Positions 26,337 through 36,110 of a stretch of DNA of 64,000 bases are shown piece after piece. How positions within the stretch are numbered: the stretch's first letter is position 1; each line of letters opens with the position of its first letter. The translations under genes were made by a program, and so were the position numbers. The stretch is from Ammoniphilus sp. CFH 90114 (GTDB taxonomy: Bacteria > Bacillota > Bacilli > Aneurinibacillales > RAOX-1): positions 732,133 through 796,132 of the forward strand of contig NZ_SDLI01000001.1 of the NCBI RefSeq assembly GCF_004123195.1, read 5' to 3'. The notes beneath the pieces are model-generated. The model saw only the letters and a program-made list of their open reading frames with translations, searched no databases and had not been told where the DNA came from.

Positions 26337-27926
26337 CTACTGTTTCTTCGCCTGATAAGTTCCATTTATCCATTGATACATATCATCATAAATCTGTCTT
26401 GCAAGTGGTTGGTTGCTTCTAGATGCTTGTACGAGAACTTTGGCTCCACCTAAGTAATAAGCATTGCTTGCCTGTGTATGAAGCTGATATTCTGCTCCTT
26501 TATTCAGTTGCTGATAAAAGAGGTCATAGTAATAGCGGTTAAGCAAGATGTTATCGTCGAGTTCGAGTTCAACAGCAAGATGGTGCTTATTTGCGATTTC
26601 TGCAATATTCTCCATGCGGTTGGCTGGTGGGGTATCCTTGGCATAAAAATTTGGCTGTAAGAATACATAATCAAAGCCATAGTTTGACCAATGTTCATAG
26701 CCATGGGAACCAAAGTAGGGAATCCAGAAGAATTTGTGTCCATCTTCATGAACCATACTGGCAGCTAGTTGCACGAGTTCTTTTTCATAAGGAATCGTAT
26801 AGTCCATCGTTTCTTGGTACCAATAGATCCCGGCTAAATCGAGATGGGAGAAAGCAGCTTCTTCCCATTCTTTCATGAGCTCGGAATAGTACCATTGGAT
26901 TGCGGATGCACGATTTTTCGCAGCATCCTCCGGTGCTACTCTTGTGTGTGAAAAGATTAGGGTGTTCGTTGGATCGACGAGCAGGCCAAACTGTTCCTGT
27001 TTTGGATGAGGGTAAGGTAGACTTAAGACAACCTTGGGTTTAGCTGAAAGTTTGTCGGCGATCGATTTTCCCGCTTCATTTAAGGCGTCTAGCTGTTGTC
27101 CTTTTTTAAACAAGTCCTCTAAATACATGATCCATTCCTCTTTTGAATTGGTGAGGTTTGGATACGGCAGGAAGAGGAAGGAATCGAATAATTGATCTTG
27201 AATATTCCCTTGTCTATCCATGTAGGCTGTCATGGGAAGGAAATCTTCTTTCTTCCATATTCCCTTATCACCATGTCCACCTGTGTAGATGAGAGCGAGA
27301 TCATCTATTCCTTCAATTTTCATATATCCTTGTTCCGGTGTTCCATGTTTTGAAGCATGACCTAAGACCGTTGGCTCCACGAGGGCAGATATTGGCTCTT
27401 CTTTTAACACTAATTTGCGTGCGAAGACCCAGACATCAACTGGGAAATGTAATTTCACATATCTTGTATACATTGGTTTGAACGTAAGACCATATTGGCG
27501 GGTTAAGACATTAGGGTCAGAGGACAACACGGGGGACTTGACCTCACCGAGCTTGTTCCACTTGTGACCGTCTGCCGAAACGGTAACTTCCATATATTTA
27601 GGCAGAACAATACCTGCACTTTTATTTTGTTGAAATTCAAGGGACACTTCACTTAAGACTCGTCCCACACCTAGATCAACGATAATATCTCGCCCCTCTT
27701 GGCGAAAGAAGCCTGTCCAAGAATCGCTCTTAGAGAGTAGCCCGTCGATAGGACCTGGATATGACTTATATTCATTGCGTTTAAACAGTTCATCTGGTGC
27801 TTTTTGTTCCACGGTGTAAGTTATGGATGGGGTTACAGGGCTTGAGCCGGATTCTGCTCCCGCAGCTTGAATACTTCCAATTAAAAAACAGGATGCTAAC
27901 AGCCCAATCATCATTTTTCGAAGCAT
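26337..27926 (-). CDS. Secreted DUF4855 protein with discoidin-like N-terminal domain
   Basis: A 529-aa exported protein with a Sec signal peptide (MLRKMMIGLLASCFLIGSIQAAGA). An F5/8-type C (discoidin-like) sandwich follows at about 45-175 (DSWTGFFRQEGRDIIVDLG, TRYVKLHFPVDVWVFARKL). The rest (about 185-525) is a DUF4855 domain: LALIYTGG, KVVLSLPYPHPKQ, LDLAGIYWYQETMDYT and FDYVFLQPNFYAK. It resembles a TIM-barrel glycoside hydrolase with conserved Glu and Asp residues, but no activity is known to me. It lies 23 nt after the SLH-domain gene, so the two probably form a surface-associated pair. Confidence 0.8.
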   Translation of the reverse strand: MLRKMMIGLLASCFLIGSIQAAGAESGSSPVTPSITYTVEQKAPDELFKRNEYKSYPGPIDGLLSKSDSWTGFFRQEGRDIIVDLGVGRVLSEVSLEFQQNKSAGIVLPKYMEVTVSADGHKWNKLGEVKSPVLSSDPNVLTRQYGLTFKPMYTRYVKLHFPVDVWVFARKLVLKEEPISALVEPTVLGHASKHGTPEQGYMKIEGIDDLALIYTGGHGDKGIWKKEDFLPMTAYMDRQGNIQDQLFDSFLFLPYPNLTNSKEEWIMYLEDLFKKGQQLDALNEAGKSIADKLSAKPKVVLSLPYPHPKQEQFGLLVDPTNTLIFSHTRVAPEDAAKNRASAIQWYYSELMKEWEEAAFSHLDLAGIYWYQETMDYTIPYEKELVQLAASMVHEDGHKFFWIPYFGSHGYEHWSNYGFDYVFLQPNFYAKDTPPANRMENIAEIANKHHLAVELELDDNILLNRYYYDLFYQQLNKGAEYQLHTQASNAYYLGGAKVLVQASRSNQPLARQIYDDMYQWINGTYQAKKQ

Positions 27927-27949
27927 GGTTTAGATGTCTCCCTTTTTCG

Positions 27950-28804
27950 TTATTCTGTGACCTTTACAAGGATAAATTGAGTATGATTGCCTAGTGTTAC
28001 CGATAGAAACCCTTTACCTGGTGCTTTTGCTGTAAATAAGCCGCTGGTTGTAACTTGTCCGATCTCGGGATGGTCAAATCCATAGACAGGGCTGAATGCA
28101 TTGTGGCCTGCTGTTGTGATTTCAATTGTTGTTTGTTCTCCTGGCTTAAGCTCTATCGTGAACGGAGTTGCTGCCCAATCTTTGTTCTCTGCTTTGGTTT
28201 GGTGTCGATCAAAGACTTGTTTGCCTAGGATCGCCATTTGCTCCCGCGTAAGACTTAGTTTTGGAGAAAAGTATCCCTGATTTCCTTTCATAATCCCAAA
28301 GTGACTCAGGGAATTTACAGCCTCTATGGCATAAGGAGCGATCTCCCCCTCATCTTTATAGGTAACAGAACTTAGCTGTAAGGCAGTCTGTTGATTAAGC
28401 CCTAGAGATTGATGGACCATTAGAGCGGCTTCTTCTCTAGTAATGGAACTGTCTCCATCGAACTGTCCGTTCAATCCTTTAACCACACCTAGTTGTGTAA
28501 GAGCTTCGAGGTAGCCATATGACCAGTCGGTAATCGGAAGATCGGAATACGAGGGAGTCACGGGATGGGAAGGTTGAATTCCAATCGCTTTTGCCAACAT
28601 GACAGCAAATTGCTTGCGAGTGACAACCTCCTTCGGTCCATAGGTATGGGTTTGCATCCCGTACAAGACGCCTTGTTCGGCTAAGAATACAATGGACTCC
28701 TTGGCATAGGAGTTCTCAATGTCCTGAAACGCGGCTTGAGTAAAGGAAGGATTTCCTATAAGTCCTAGTGTTATGAAACCTGCTATGCATCTTTTGCTAA
28801 ACAT
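27950..28804 (-). CDS. SLH-domain surface protein with Ig-like C-terminus
   Basis: A 284-aa exported protein. After a signal peptide there are three S-layer homology repeats (about 25-195): AFQDIENSYAKESIVFLAEQG, YSDLPITDWSYGYLEALTQLG and YKDEGEIAPYAIEAVNSLSHFG. These normally anchor proteins to pyruvylated secondary wall polymer. The C-terminal part (about 205-284) has the look of a bacterial Ig-like (Big2) domain: VTTSGLFTAKAPGKGFLSVTLG. GGAGG is 10 nt upstream of the ATG. It heads the two-gene unit with the DUF4855 gene. Confidence 0.85.
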   Translation of the reverse strand: MFSKRCIAGFITLGLIGNPSFTQAAFQDIENSYAKESIVFLAEQGVLYGMQTHTYGPKEVVTRKQFAVMLAKAIGIQPSHPVTPSYSDLPITDWSYGYLEALTQLGVVKGLNGQFDGDSSITREEAALMVHQSLGLNQQTALQLSSVTYKDEGEIAPYAIEAVNSLSHFGIMKGNQGYFSPKLSLTREQMAILGKQVFDRHQTKAENKDWAATPFTIELKPGEQTTIEITTAGHNAFSPVYGFDHPEIGQVTTSGLFTAKAPGKGFLSVTLGNHTQFILVKVTE

Positions 28805-28959
28805 AGTATGTTAACCTCCATGTGTTTCGGGTAACGAACAAAACAGGATAATTATATCCTATTTAACACCATATGGATATCTATTATATAAGTCTTCTCA
28901 TGACTCTCCAATTTCTGTATGATTCAAGTAAGACAAAAGATAGGAGGACGTATCAAATA

Positions 28960-30330
28960 ATGGAGGATTCGAATTATTCCCATATTGAGAAAAAAGTAAT
29001 TCCATTATGGGGACTCACGGTTTGGCTTGTGGTCATGAACACGACGATGTTTAATGTAGCCCTGCCCAGCGTGATTAGTGAGTTTCAACTTACGCCTACT
29101 GCTGGTTCTATTATTGTTTCCGGTTATTCCATTGCCTTCGCCATTTCTACGATTACATATAGTCGGTTATCGGATTTTCTTCCGATCCGCACCTTGTTGA
29201 TCTCGGCCTTAATCCTGGTGGGGACCTCTTCTTTTATAGGATATCTAGCTCATTCCTTTTCTCTGCTGATTATCGGACGGTTTTTACAGGCATTAGGAGC
29301 AGGTGCTGTTCCTGGTTTAGCGATGGTGCTGGCAGCCCGCTATATCCTGCTGGCTAGAAGAGGAAGAGCCATGTCACTGATTTCATCGGCTGCGTCGCTT
29401 GGTTTTGGATTGGGGCCCGTTGTGGGTGGAGCGCTGACACAATGGTGGGGTTGGAATTCCTTATTTATGGTAACAGCACTGGTACTCTTGTTAATTCCTC
29501 TATATCATAAGTGGCTTCCTCTGGAGAAACGACAAACCGTTGAATTTGATTCGATGGGTGCTTTTCTAACGGCACTTGGAGTAGCAGGGACATTAGCCTT
29601 CCTCGTCACGTTCAAGCTTTGGGTATTGGGAGGCAGCCTAGTCGTTTGGTTACTCCTGTGGAGACACATCCATCGTTTGAAAAAGAAAACTCCCTTTATT
29701 CAACCAGCACTCTTAAAACAAAGCAGGTTTCTGATGCTGCTATTTATGGGATTTTCTGCATTTTCTACTCACTTTGCCATTCTTTTTCTAATACCGATTA
29801 TTTTAGCGGTGTTGTTTGGTAAGAGCCCAGCTTTTATCGGTCTTGTAATTTTTCCAGGAGCGATGTTATCCGCTATTGCAGCCATTTTCATCGGTAAGGC
29901 CATTGATCGTTTGGGAAATACGCCTTTAATCATGGCAGGCCACAGTCTCCTTGGCTTATCGACGATTTGTTTAGCCTTTTTTTCAGATGTTTCCCCGTAT
30001 GTCATTATGGTCATCTATATGTTAACGAGCACGGGCTTTACCAGCCTTACCTCTAGTCTTTCCAATGAGGTATCAAGAATCTTGGATAAATCGCTGATGG
30101 GCGCTGGAATGGGGTTGCTTCAACTCATTCAATTTATTGGAGGGGCCATTGGAGTGACCATAGCAGGTCTCTTTCTGGACTTAAGCCGTCATTTGCAGCC
30201 GGATGTGATGTATCGAAATGTCTTCTTGACATTAACCGGATTGGTTTTATCTTCTTTTGCTCTCTATGCAATCTATAGAAAGCAAGAAAAAGAAACTTCT
30301 CAACTCCAAAATTCAGCCAGATGTACATAG
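28960..30330 (+). CDS. MFS transporter, drug:H+ antiporter type
   Basis: A 456-aa major facilitator with 12-14 predicted helices. It starts near the typical LWGLTVWLVVMNTTMFNVALPSV helix and carries GRFLQALGAGAVPGLAMVL (motif C-like region) and SAASLGFGLGPVVGGAL. The NVALP motif and helix pattern place it with the DHA2/TetA(L)-like drug exporters; the substrate is unknown. ATG 28960 was chosen because AGGAGG lies 12 nt upstream; the open frame starts earlier without a site. Confidence 0.85.
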   Translation: MEDSNYSHIEKKVIPLWGLTVWLVVMNTTMFNVALPSVISEFQLTPTAGSIIVSGYSIAFAISTITYSRLSDFLPIRTLLISALILVGTSSFIGYLAHSFSLLIIGRFLQALGAGAVPGLAMVLAARYILLARRGRAMSLISSAASLGFGLGPVVGGALTQWWGWNSLFMVTALVLLLIPLYHKWLPLEKRQTVEFDSMGAFLTALGVAGTLAFLVTFKLWVLGGSLVVWLLLWRHIHRLKKKTPFIQPALLKQSRFLMLLFMGFSAFSTHFAILFLIPIILAVLFGKSPAFIGLVIFPGAMLSAIAAIFIGKAIDRLGNTPLIMAGHSLLGLSTICLAFFSDVSPYVIMVIYMLTSTGFTSLTSSLSNEVSRILDKSLMGAGMGLLQLIQFIGGAIGVTIAGLFLDLSRHLQPDVMYRNVFLTLTGLVLSSFALYAIYRKQEKETSQLQNSARCT

Positions 30331-30386
30331 AATGACGAGGTTAATCAAAAGCTAATAGAGTAGGATTTTTTTGGAAGGAGAGAAAA

Positions 30387-30719
30387 ATGATGCATCTATT
30401 AAAAAAAGCTTTGGTTATCTCAACCGTATGTTCTATGATGTTGGTTGGTCCAATAAAAGCATTGGCAGAAAACGACTCAACAGCTGAAGTGAAAAAAGTG
30501 GAATTGACTGTACAACAAAAGAGCGAGCTCGCTGCCCTCCATAAGGAGATCTTGGAGAAGCGAAAAGAGGTCATCAACAAATATGTGCAATTTGGTGTGA
30601 TGACGGAGGAGAAGGGGAAAAAGGTGATCTCCCACTTGGAAGAGCATTATACTAAGATGGAGAAGAATGGGTTTATACCTAAGTATGATAAACATCATAA
30701 GAAGCATCATCGTGAATAA
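30387..30719 (+). CDS. Small secreted YckD-like (DUF2680) protein
   Basis: A 110-aa exported protein with a signal peptide ending near ALA (about residue 30). The helical mature part contains LTVQQKSELAALHKEILEKRKEVINKYVQ and a GVMTEEKGKKVISHLEEHY repeat, and the tail is His/Lys-rich (KHHKKHHRE). The pattern 'K.ev..Kyv..G.mteeq' resembles the YckD/DUF2680 family. The terminal His cluster could bind metal (inference). AAGGAGAG precedes the ATG, and a strong terminator follows. Confidence 0.7.
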   Translation: MMHLLKKALVISTVCSMMLVGPIKALAENDSTAEVKKVELTVQQKSELAALHKEILEKRKEVINKYVQFGVMTEEKGKKVISHLEEHYTKMEKNGFIPKYDKHHKKHHRE

Positions 30720-30723
30720 AGGG

Positions 30724-30755
30724 AGGTCAAAAGCATTATGCTTTTGACCTTTTTT
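30724..30755 (+). terminator. Terminator after the YckD-like gene
   Basis: AGGTCAAAAGCA pairs perfectly with TGCTTTTGACCT around a 3-nt loop, followed by TTTTT. Confidence 0.92.
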
Positions 30756-30784
30756 CTTCGCATGAGTAATAAAAATTATGGTAA

Positions 30785-30799
30785 GGTATATTTTATACC
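30785..30799. promoter_or_regulatory. Palindromic operator-like site upstream of the LLM oxidoreductase
   Basis: GGTATATTTTATACC is a perfect 6-bp inverted repeat with a 3-nt centre, about 24 nt before the start codon and touching a TATTAT -10-like box at 30801. This is a plausible repressor site; the regulator is unknown. Confidence 0.4.
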
Positions 30800-30822
30800 A
30801 TATTATACGGGAGGTGTGCTGA

Positions 30823-31833
30823 ATGATTTCACTTAGCATTCTAGACCAGTCGCCAGTTGTCCAAGGGGAAACGGCAATACAGGCTTTCTCGCAGACGATT
30901 CGATTGGCGCAGGAGGCTGAAGCTTTGGGGTATCGTCGATTCTGGGTGGCTGAACATCACCATACAATGAGCTTGGCCGGCTCAAGCCCAGAGGTCTTGC
31001 TAGGATATTTAGCCGCGAAAACAAAGCAAATCAGGCTTGGGTCAGGAGGCGTGATGCTTCCTCATTACAGTCCTTATAAAGTGGCAGAGAATTTTCGAGT
31101 GCTTGAAGCTCTAGCACCTGATAGGATTGACCTTGGACTGGGCAGAGCTCCTGGGGGAATGCCTATCGCTACGCAAGCTTTGCAGGAAGGAAAAGTCAGT
31201 CTAGCTGACCATTACGCAAGCCAACTCGATGACTTGACTGGGTATCTGAATGATCACTTGGAACCGAATCACCGATTTGCTGGTCTTTATGCGACCCCTA
31301 AGATTAATACTACACCTGAAGTCTGGATGCTGGGATCTAGTGATTATAGTGCCTTATTAGCTGCGGAGAAGGGAGCAGGGTTCGCTTTTGCTCATTTTAT
31401 TAACGGGGATGGGGGCGCAGAGGTTACCAGAGCCTACCGCGAGCGTTTTAAGTCAAGTTTACTAGGAGAGAGTCCTCGCACAATTGTTGCGATTTTTGCG
31501 ATCTGTGGGGAGACAGAAGAAGAAGCTGAAAGGTTGGCAGCAAGTCTAGATCTCATGTTACTTCAATTTAGACAAGGAAAAAGGAACGTTGGGATTCCTA
31601 AGTTGGACAATGCATTACAATATAACTATAGTCCTTATGAAAAGCTAGTCGTGCAAGAGAATAGAAAGCGAATGATTGTTGGTTCGCAGGATCATGTTAG
31701 ATCTCGCATCTTGTCCCTAAGTGAGGAATATGAAACAAATGAGTTTATGATTGTTACTAGGACTGCGGATACCAATGCTACGTTAAAGTCCTATCAATTG
31801 TTGGCTGAGGCCTTTGATCTCAAAGTGAAATAG
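30823..31833 (+). CDS. LLM-class flavin-dependent oxidoreductase
   Basis: A 336-aa bacterial-luciferase-like (LLM) flavoprotein. The beginning SLSILDQSPVVQGETA, YRRFWVAEHHHTMSLAGSSPEVLL, IRLGSGGVMLPHYSPYKVAENFRVLEALAPDRIDLGLGRAPGG and the closing FMIVT are characteristic of the YceB/MsnO8 group of FMN-dependent monooxygenases. The natural substrate of this group is unclear. GGGAGGTG precedes the ATG. A palindromic site overlaps its promoter region. Confidence 0.9.
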   Translation: MISLSILDQSPVVQGETAIQAFSQTIRLAQEAEALGYRRFWVAEHHHTMSLAGSSPEVLLGYLAAKTKQIRLGSGGVMLPHYSPYKVAENFRVLEALAPDRIDLGLGRAPGGMPIATQALQEGKVSLADHYASQLDDLTGYLNDHLEPNHRFAGLYATPKINTTPEVWMLGSSDYSALLAAEKGAGFAFAHFINGDGGAEVTRAYRERFKSSLLGESPRTIVAIFAICGETEEEAERLAASLDLMLLQFRQGKRNVGIPKLDNALQYNYSPYEKLVVQENRKRMIVGSQDHVRSRILSLSEEYETNEFMIVTRTADTNATLKSYQLLAEAFDLKVK

Positions 31834-31862
31834 TCTTAATTTGGTTCGAAGAGGTGTAAAAA

Positions 31863-32306
31863 GTGGAGTGGCATTTTAAAACATTTAATGAATTAACAAC
31901 ACAAGAATTATATAACATATTAAAGGAAAGAGTGGCCGTCTTTGTTGTCGAGCAAGAATGTCCCTATCCGGAAGTTGATGGTCATGACGTAGCTGCCCAT
32001 CATCTTTATCTTGAACAGGATGGAAAGATTGCCGCTTACTTGCGAGTTCTACCTCAAAATACGATTTACCCTGAAGTTTCTTTAGGCAGGGTATTGGTTG
32101 CCAAAGATTTTAGAGGACAAGGATTAGCAAAGGAATTAATTGATAGAGCCTTAAGATTTGTGGATGAGGAATGGCAAGTGAGTACCGTAAAGATTCAAGC
32201 TCAGGACTACTTGAGGCAATTTTATGGTGCTTTTGGGTTCGAACCTATTTCTGAAGTGTATTTAGAGGACAATATTCCTCATGTTGACATGAAAAGGACT
32301 ATCTAA
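31863..32306 (+). CDS. ElaA-like GNAT N-acetyltransferase
   Basis: A 147-aa GNAT protein of the ElaA type. WHFKTFNELTTQELYNILKERVAVFVVEQECPYPEVDGHD is the family opening (given here in part), followed by the acetyl-CoA loop SLGRVLVAKDFRGQGLAKELI. The substrate is unknown. The start is GTG with GAGGTG upstream. It follows the LLM gene by 29 nt and may be cotranscribed. Confidence 0.88.
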   Translation: MEWHFKTFNELTTQELYNILKERVAVFVVEQECPYPEVDGHDVAAHHLYLEQDGKIAAYLRVLPQNTIYPEVSLGRVLVAKDFRGQGLAKELIDRALRFVDEEWQVSTVKIQAQDYLRQFYGAFGFEPISEVYLEDNIPHVDMKRTI

Positions 32307-32312
32307 ATTTTG

Positions 32313-32342
32313 AACACGGAGTGTATATTCCGTGTTTTTCTT
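32313..32342 (+). terminator. Terminator after the ElaA-like gene
   Basis: AACACGGA pairs with TCCGTGTT, followed by TTTCTTTTC. Confidence 0.85.
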
Positions 32343-32451
32343 TTCTTACTATAGGTAATATTGTACTATAGTAAATAATGAAAATATCCTACTAACACAT
32401 TGTTAATACTATTTAAGCGTATACATAAATTATTTTAAGGAGTTTTTTCAC

Positions 32452-33795
32452 ATGAGCAAGTGTCCATTTTCGATGGCTTTTAATATTTTCAGTATGGTGA
32501 AAAATAAGAAACAAAACCATTCCTTAATAGAGCAGAGTAAATCTTTACGTAGTAGAATGGATATATCAGCAGCAGAGCTTAAGAATCAATTGAATTTTAT
32601 ATCTCTATCAGAAGAAGACTTAAAATTCGTTAGATTCATTCAACCTATTATCATTGAACATATTGATAGAATCGTGGCCCAATTCTATAACAATATTATG
32701 AATCAGACCAATCTACTAGCAATAATTAATAGGCACAGCGAAGTGGCTAGACTAAAGAAAACGTTAACTATTCATATTCAGGAACTTTTTAGCGGAGAAA
32801 TGGATGAGGCATTTGTTGAAAAACGAATTCGAATTGCGCATGCCCACGTCAAGGTTGGCCTACAGACAAAATGGTATATGTGCGCATTCCAAGATTTATT
32901 TGGTTCCATTCTTGAGGTTCTTGAGACACAGATTGAAAATAGAGCAGACTTAGTTCAAGCCATAAGAGTCTGCAGTAAACTACTTAATTTTGAGCAGCAG
33001 CTTGTATTAGAAGCTTACGAGCTTGAACATGAAAGACTTCGTATGATTCAAGAAGAAAACAAAATGAAGATCAGTCAAGTTGTTCGTCAAGCAGCTGAAG
33101 AGTTGGCTGCAGTTTCTGAAGAGACGAATGCCTCAACTGAAGAGTTGGCTGCTCAAGTGGATCAGCTTGCGGGAATTGCGAAGCGGGGGACAGAACTTGC
33201 CATGATGGCAGGGGACCGATCACAGAATGGGAAAGATCAGGTAGAGAGACAAAGAGAAAGTATGAGCAGCATTCGCACGAGTATGGATACGATCATAAAG
33301 GATTCAGAGGAACTTCAGGAAATCTCGAAAAAGATTCATGATATCGTGGATATGATTAAAGCGATAGCAGATCAAACCAACCTACTTGCTCTTAATGCGG
33401 CGATTGAAGCTGCTCGCGCAGGTGAGTTTGGGAAGGGGTTTGCCGTTGTTGCAGATGAAATTAGAAAACTTGCAGACCAAACCAAGCAATCTATTTCCGG
33501 TGTAGCAGAATTAGTAGCGAAGACAGATGCCCAAGTAAGTGATGTATCTCGTTCGGTTTTATTTATTCATACGCTTGTTGAAGAAGGAACTGTATTCTCG
33601 AATCAAAACTATCAGTATTTTGAAGAAATCCTTCAAGTGATGGATAAAACGAAGGAGCAAAACAGCCAGATTGAGAAAGAACTAGAATTGTTTAATCGAG
33701 CGTTCGAGGAATTAGCAAGGGCCTCCTCTCAAATCGCAGCCTCTACAGATAATCTTAGCCAAACAGCAAATGAGCTGACTGATTCCTCCTCATGA
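32452..33795 (+). CDS. hemAT: Globin-coupled aerotaxis transducer HemAT
   Basis: A 447-aa soluble methyl-accepting chemotaxis protein with an N-terminal sensor globin (about 35-190). The probable haem-proximal His132 lies in [14 protein letters not shown], aligned with the conserved H.[RK][IV]GL..KWY of the family. The C-terminal signalling domain (about 230-445) has the hairpin tip [21 protein letters not shown] (given in part), which contacts CheA/CheW. There are no membrane helices, as in B. subtilis HemAT, which senses oxygen. AAGGAG precedes the ATG. The next gene is a c-di-GMP enzyme. Confidence 0.93.
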   Translation: MSKCPFSMAFNIFSMVKNKKQNHSLIEQSKSLRSRMDISAAELKNQLNFISLSEEDLKFVRFIQPIIIEHIDRIVAQFYNNIMNQTNLLAIINRHSEVARLKKTLTIHIQELFSGEMDEAFVEKRIRIAHAHVKVGLQTKWYMCAFQDLFGSILEVLETQIENRADLVQAIRVCSKLLNFEQQLVLEAYELEHERLRMIQEENKMKISQVVRQAAEELAAVSEETNASTEELAAQVDQLAGIAKRGTELAMMAGDRSQNGKDQVERQRESMSSIRTSMDTIIKDSEELQEISKKIHDIVDMIKAIADQTNLLALNAAIEAARAGEFGKGFAVVADEIRKLADQTKQSISGVAELVAKTDAQVSDVSRSVLFIHTLVEEGTVFSNQNYQYFEEILQVMDKTKEQNSQIEKELELFNRAFEELARASSQIAASTDNLSQTANELTDSSS

Positions 33796-33898
33796 GAGAA
33801 AACAGAAGTTACAAATATCTCTTATTAGATTAAAATAGGTAGGAAAGGTAATATTTATTCTAGATTCATCGGATTACGCTAACGGAGGAACAAAAAAA

Positions 33899-36001
33899 TT
33901 GAGGAATTCACCCAACTTTCATACAGCTGAATCCCAGATGGATATCAAATTTAAAGATGGAGTTATGCCTGAGGAATCCCTTTTAGGAGTCTACATGTAC
34001 GACCAAGGGCGTTTTCGGGTAGTAAGCGGTCGCTTCGCTTCCATCTTTGGTTATAGTCCAGAGGAAATAATTCAATTATCGGATCCGTTAAAAATATTCC
34101 ACGAAGATGATAGAGAGCGGATTCAGGAACAAATTGATAGTAGATTAACAGGTGAAGCCCATGCCTGGCACTACCATACAAGAGGGATAAAGAAAGATGG
34201 CTCACACATTCATCTAGAAATTTGTGGTGTCCTAACAGAACTTCAACATTTAGAATATCCAGTGATTATCGGAACCATATGTGATATTACCCATTCTCAA
34301 CAGACCAGCCTTCAGTTAGAGAAGACGCTAAAGAAACTTAGGGATATAGAATGGGCACTAAATGAGTCTACCATTGTTGCGTTTACGGATTGCCGGGGAG
34401 TGATTACGGACGTCAATGATGCTTTCTGCCGTATCTCTAAATATACCAAGGAAGAACTAGTAGGAAAGGACCATCGGATCTTAAACTCGGGTTATCATTC
34501 TAAAGAGTTCTTTCGAAACTTATGGGGATCGATTCAGAAAGGACAGGTTTGGGAAGGGGAACTACGAAATAAGGCTAAAGACGGATCTCTTTACTGGGTG
34601 AAAACAACCATTGTCCCTTTTGTGAATGATGAAGGGAAACCTTACCAATACATATCCATTCGAACGGATATCTCGGAACAGAAAAGGGCGGAGAGACTTA
34701 ACGAATACTTAGCTTATACCGATCCGCTTACCCACCTGCCGAATCGGAGACTATTCGAGGAAACACTAGAGTCCATGATGAAGGAAGCGAACAAAACAGA
34801 AGACCTTCTCGCCGTCTTCTATCTTGACATTGATCGTTTCAAATATATTAACGATACACTCGGACATGCTGTGGGGGATAAGCTTCTTCAGTCGATCTCA
34901 AGTCTGCTTATGGAGTTCCGCGGGGAAAAAGACTTTATCGCCCGAATGGGTGGGGATGAATTTGCTATGCTGTTTCCTTGCGGAAAAAAGCGAGAAGACG
35001 TCATTGATATTGCCACGAAGATTATTCAACGAATGGGCAGGGTCATTCATCTCGATGAATATGAGCTCATTGTAACGACCAGTATAGGCATCAGTTACTA
35101 TCCATATGATGGAACAGATGCCCAGACCTTGATGAAGAATGCGGATGCGGCTCTTCATCGAGCAAAAGAAGAAGGTAAAAATAAATACCGAGTTTATAAC
35201 TCATCGATTAACAATGAAACTTTGAGGACTTTTTCCATTGAAAAGGAGCTGCGGAGAGCCCTGAATGGAGAGGAATTTATTCTTCATTATCAACCGAGAG
35301 TAGACATCATTACGGGTAAAATGGTAGGTGCTGAGGCTCTGATCCGTTGGAATCATCCCGAATGGGGAATGGTGTCTCCAAGAGAATTTATCCCCTTAGC
35401 AGAAGAAACGGGGCTTATTATCCCGATTGGTGATTGGGTCATGGATACGGTTTGTCAACAGTTACAGTATTGGATGGCACTGAATATACCACCTGTTCCT
35501 ATCTCCGTTAATATTTCGGCTAAAAGATTTATGCAGAGAGATTTCGTGAAATCAATGAAGGATTTATTAGATCGATACCAGATGGACACCTCTCTTATCG
35601 AAATTGAAGTAACGGAGACTTCGTTAATTAATAATGAAGAAATTGTGCAAACGACGATCTTAAAATTAAAGGAGTTAGGGGTAAAAGTGGCCTTAGATGA
35701 TTTCGGAACTGGATACTCTTCTCTTTCGTACCTGACAAAGTATGATATTGATATCTTAAAAATTGATCGTTCATTTATACAAGGTTCCACCGTGGATTCG
35801 AAGGTAAGAACGATTACAACATCTATTATTCAAATTGCTAAAGGTCTTGGCATGAAGATTGTTGCAGAAGGCGTAGAGACAAAAGAACAGTTACTGTTTT
35901 TACAAGAACAAGCTTGTGAAGAAGTACAAGGTTTTTTCTTTAGTAAACCCGTACCTGTTGTTGAATTTGATCAATTGATGACTCATAGAAGTTTTTACTA
36001 A
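33899..36001 (+). CDS. PAS-PAS-GGDEF-EAL cyclic-di-GMP signalling protein
   Basis: A 700-aa soluble protein. PAS 1 is at about 20-135 and PAS 2 at about 145-265 (FTDCRGVITDVNDAFCRISKY, NSGYHSKEFF). The GGDEF domain (about 270-435) has an intact GGDEF at 351-355 and DIDRFKYINDTLGHAVGD. The EAL domain (about 440-700) has EAL at 479-481, DDFGTGYSSLSYL and QGFFFSKP. Both enzymatic halves look intact, so it could make or degrade c-di-GMP. It starts with TTG behind GGAGGAACAAAAAAA. It sits 100 nt after hemAT, which suggests a link between oxygen sensing and motility (inference). Confidence 0.92.
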   Translation: MRNSPNFHTAESQMDIKFKDGVMPEESLLGVYMYDQGRFRVVSGRFASIFGYSPEEIIQLSDPLKIFHEDDRERIQEQIDSRLTGEAHAWHYHTRGIKKDGSHIHLEICGVLTELQHLEYPVIIGTICDITHSQQTSLQLEKTLKKLRDIEWALNESTIVAFTDCRGVITDVNDAFCRISKYTKEELVGKDHRILNSGYHSKEFFRNLWGSIQKGQVWEGELRNKAKDGSLYWVKTTIVPFVNDEGKPYQYISIRTDISEQKRAERLNEYLAYTDPLTHLPNRRLFEETLESMMKEANKTEDLLAVFYLDIDRFKYINDTLGHAVGDKLLQSISSLLMEFRGEKDFIARMGGDEFAMLFPCGKKREDVIDIATKIIQRMGRVIHLDEYELIVTTSIGISYYPYDGTDAQTLMKNADAALHRAKEEGKNKYRVYNSSINNETLRTFSIEKELRRALNGEEFILHYQPRVDIITGKMVGAEALIRWNHPEWGMVSPREFIPLAEETGLIIPIGDWVMDTVCQQLQYWMALNIPPVPISVNISAKRFMQRDFVKSMKDLLDRYQMDTSLIEIEVTETSLINNEEIVQTTILKLKELGVKVALDDFGTGYSSLSYLTKYDIDILKIDRSFIQGSTVDSKVRTITTSIIQIAKGLGMKIVAEGVETKEQLLFLQEQACEEVQGFFFSKPVPVVEFDQLMTHRSFY

Positions 36002-36030
36002 AAGGATCATTTTTTTACATGATTTTTAAG

Positions 36031-36061
36031 GGCGTCTTCGTGACGTCTATTTTTTTTTTTT
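36031..36061 (+). terminator. Terminator after the GGDEF-EAL gene
   Basis: GGCGTC and GACGTC form a short stem with a TTCGT loop, followed by TATTTTTTTTTTTT. Confidence 0.85.
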
Positions 36062-36110
36062 CTGTTATACTCGTGTTATAGGATATACAAGGAAAATAGG
36101 GGTGAAATTC

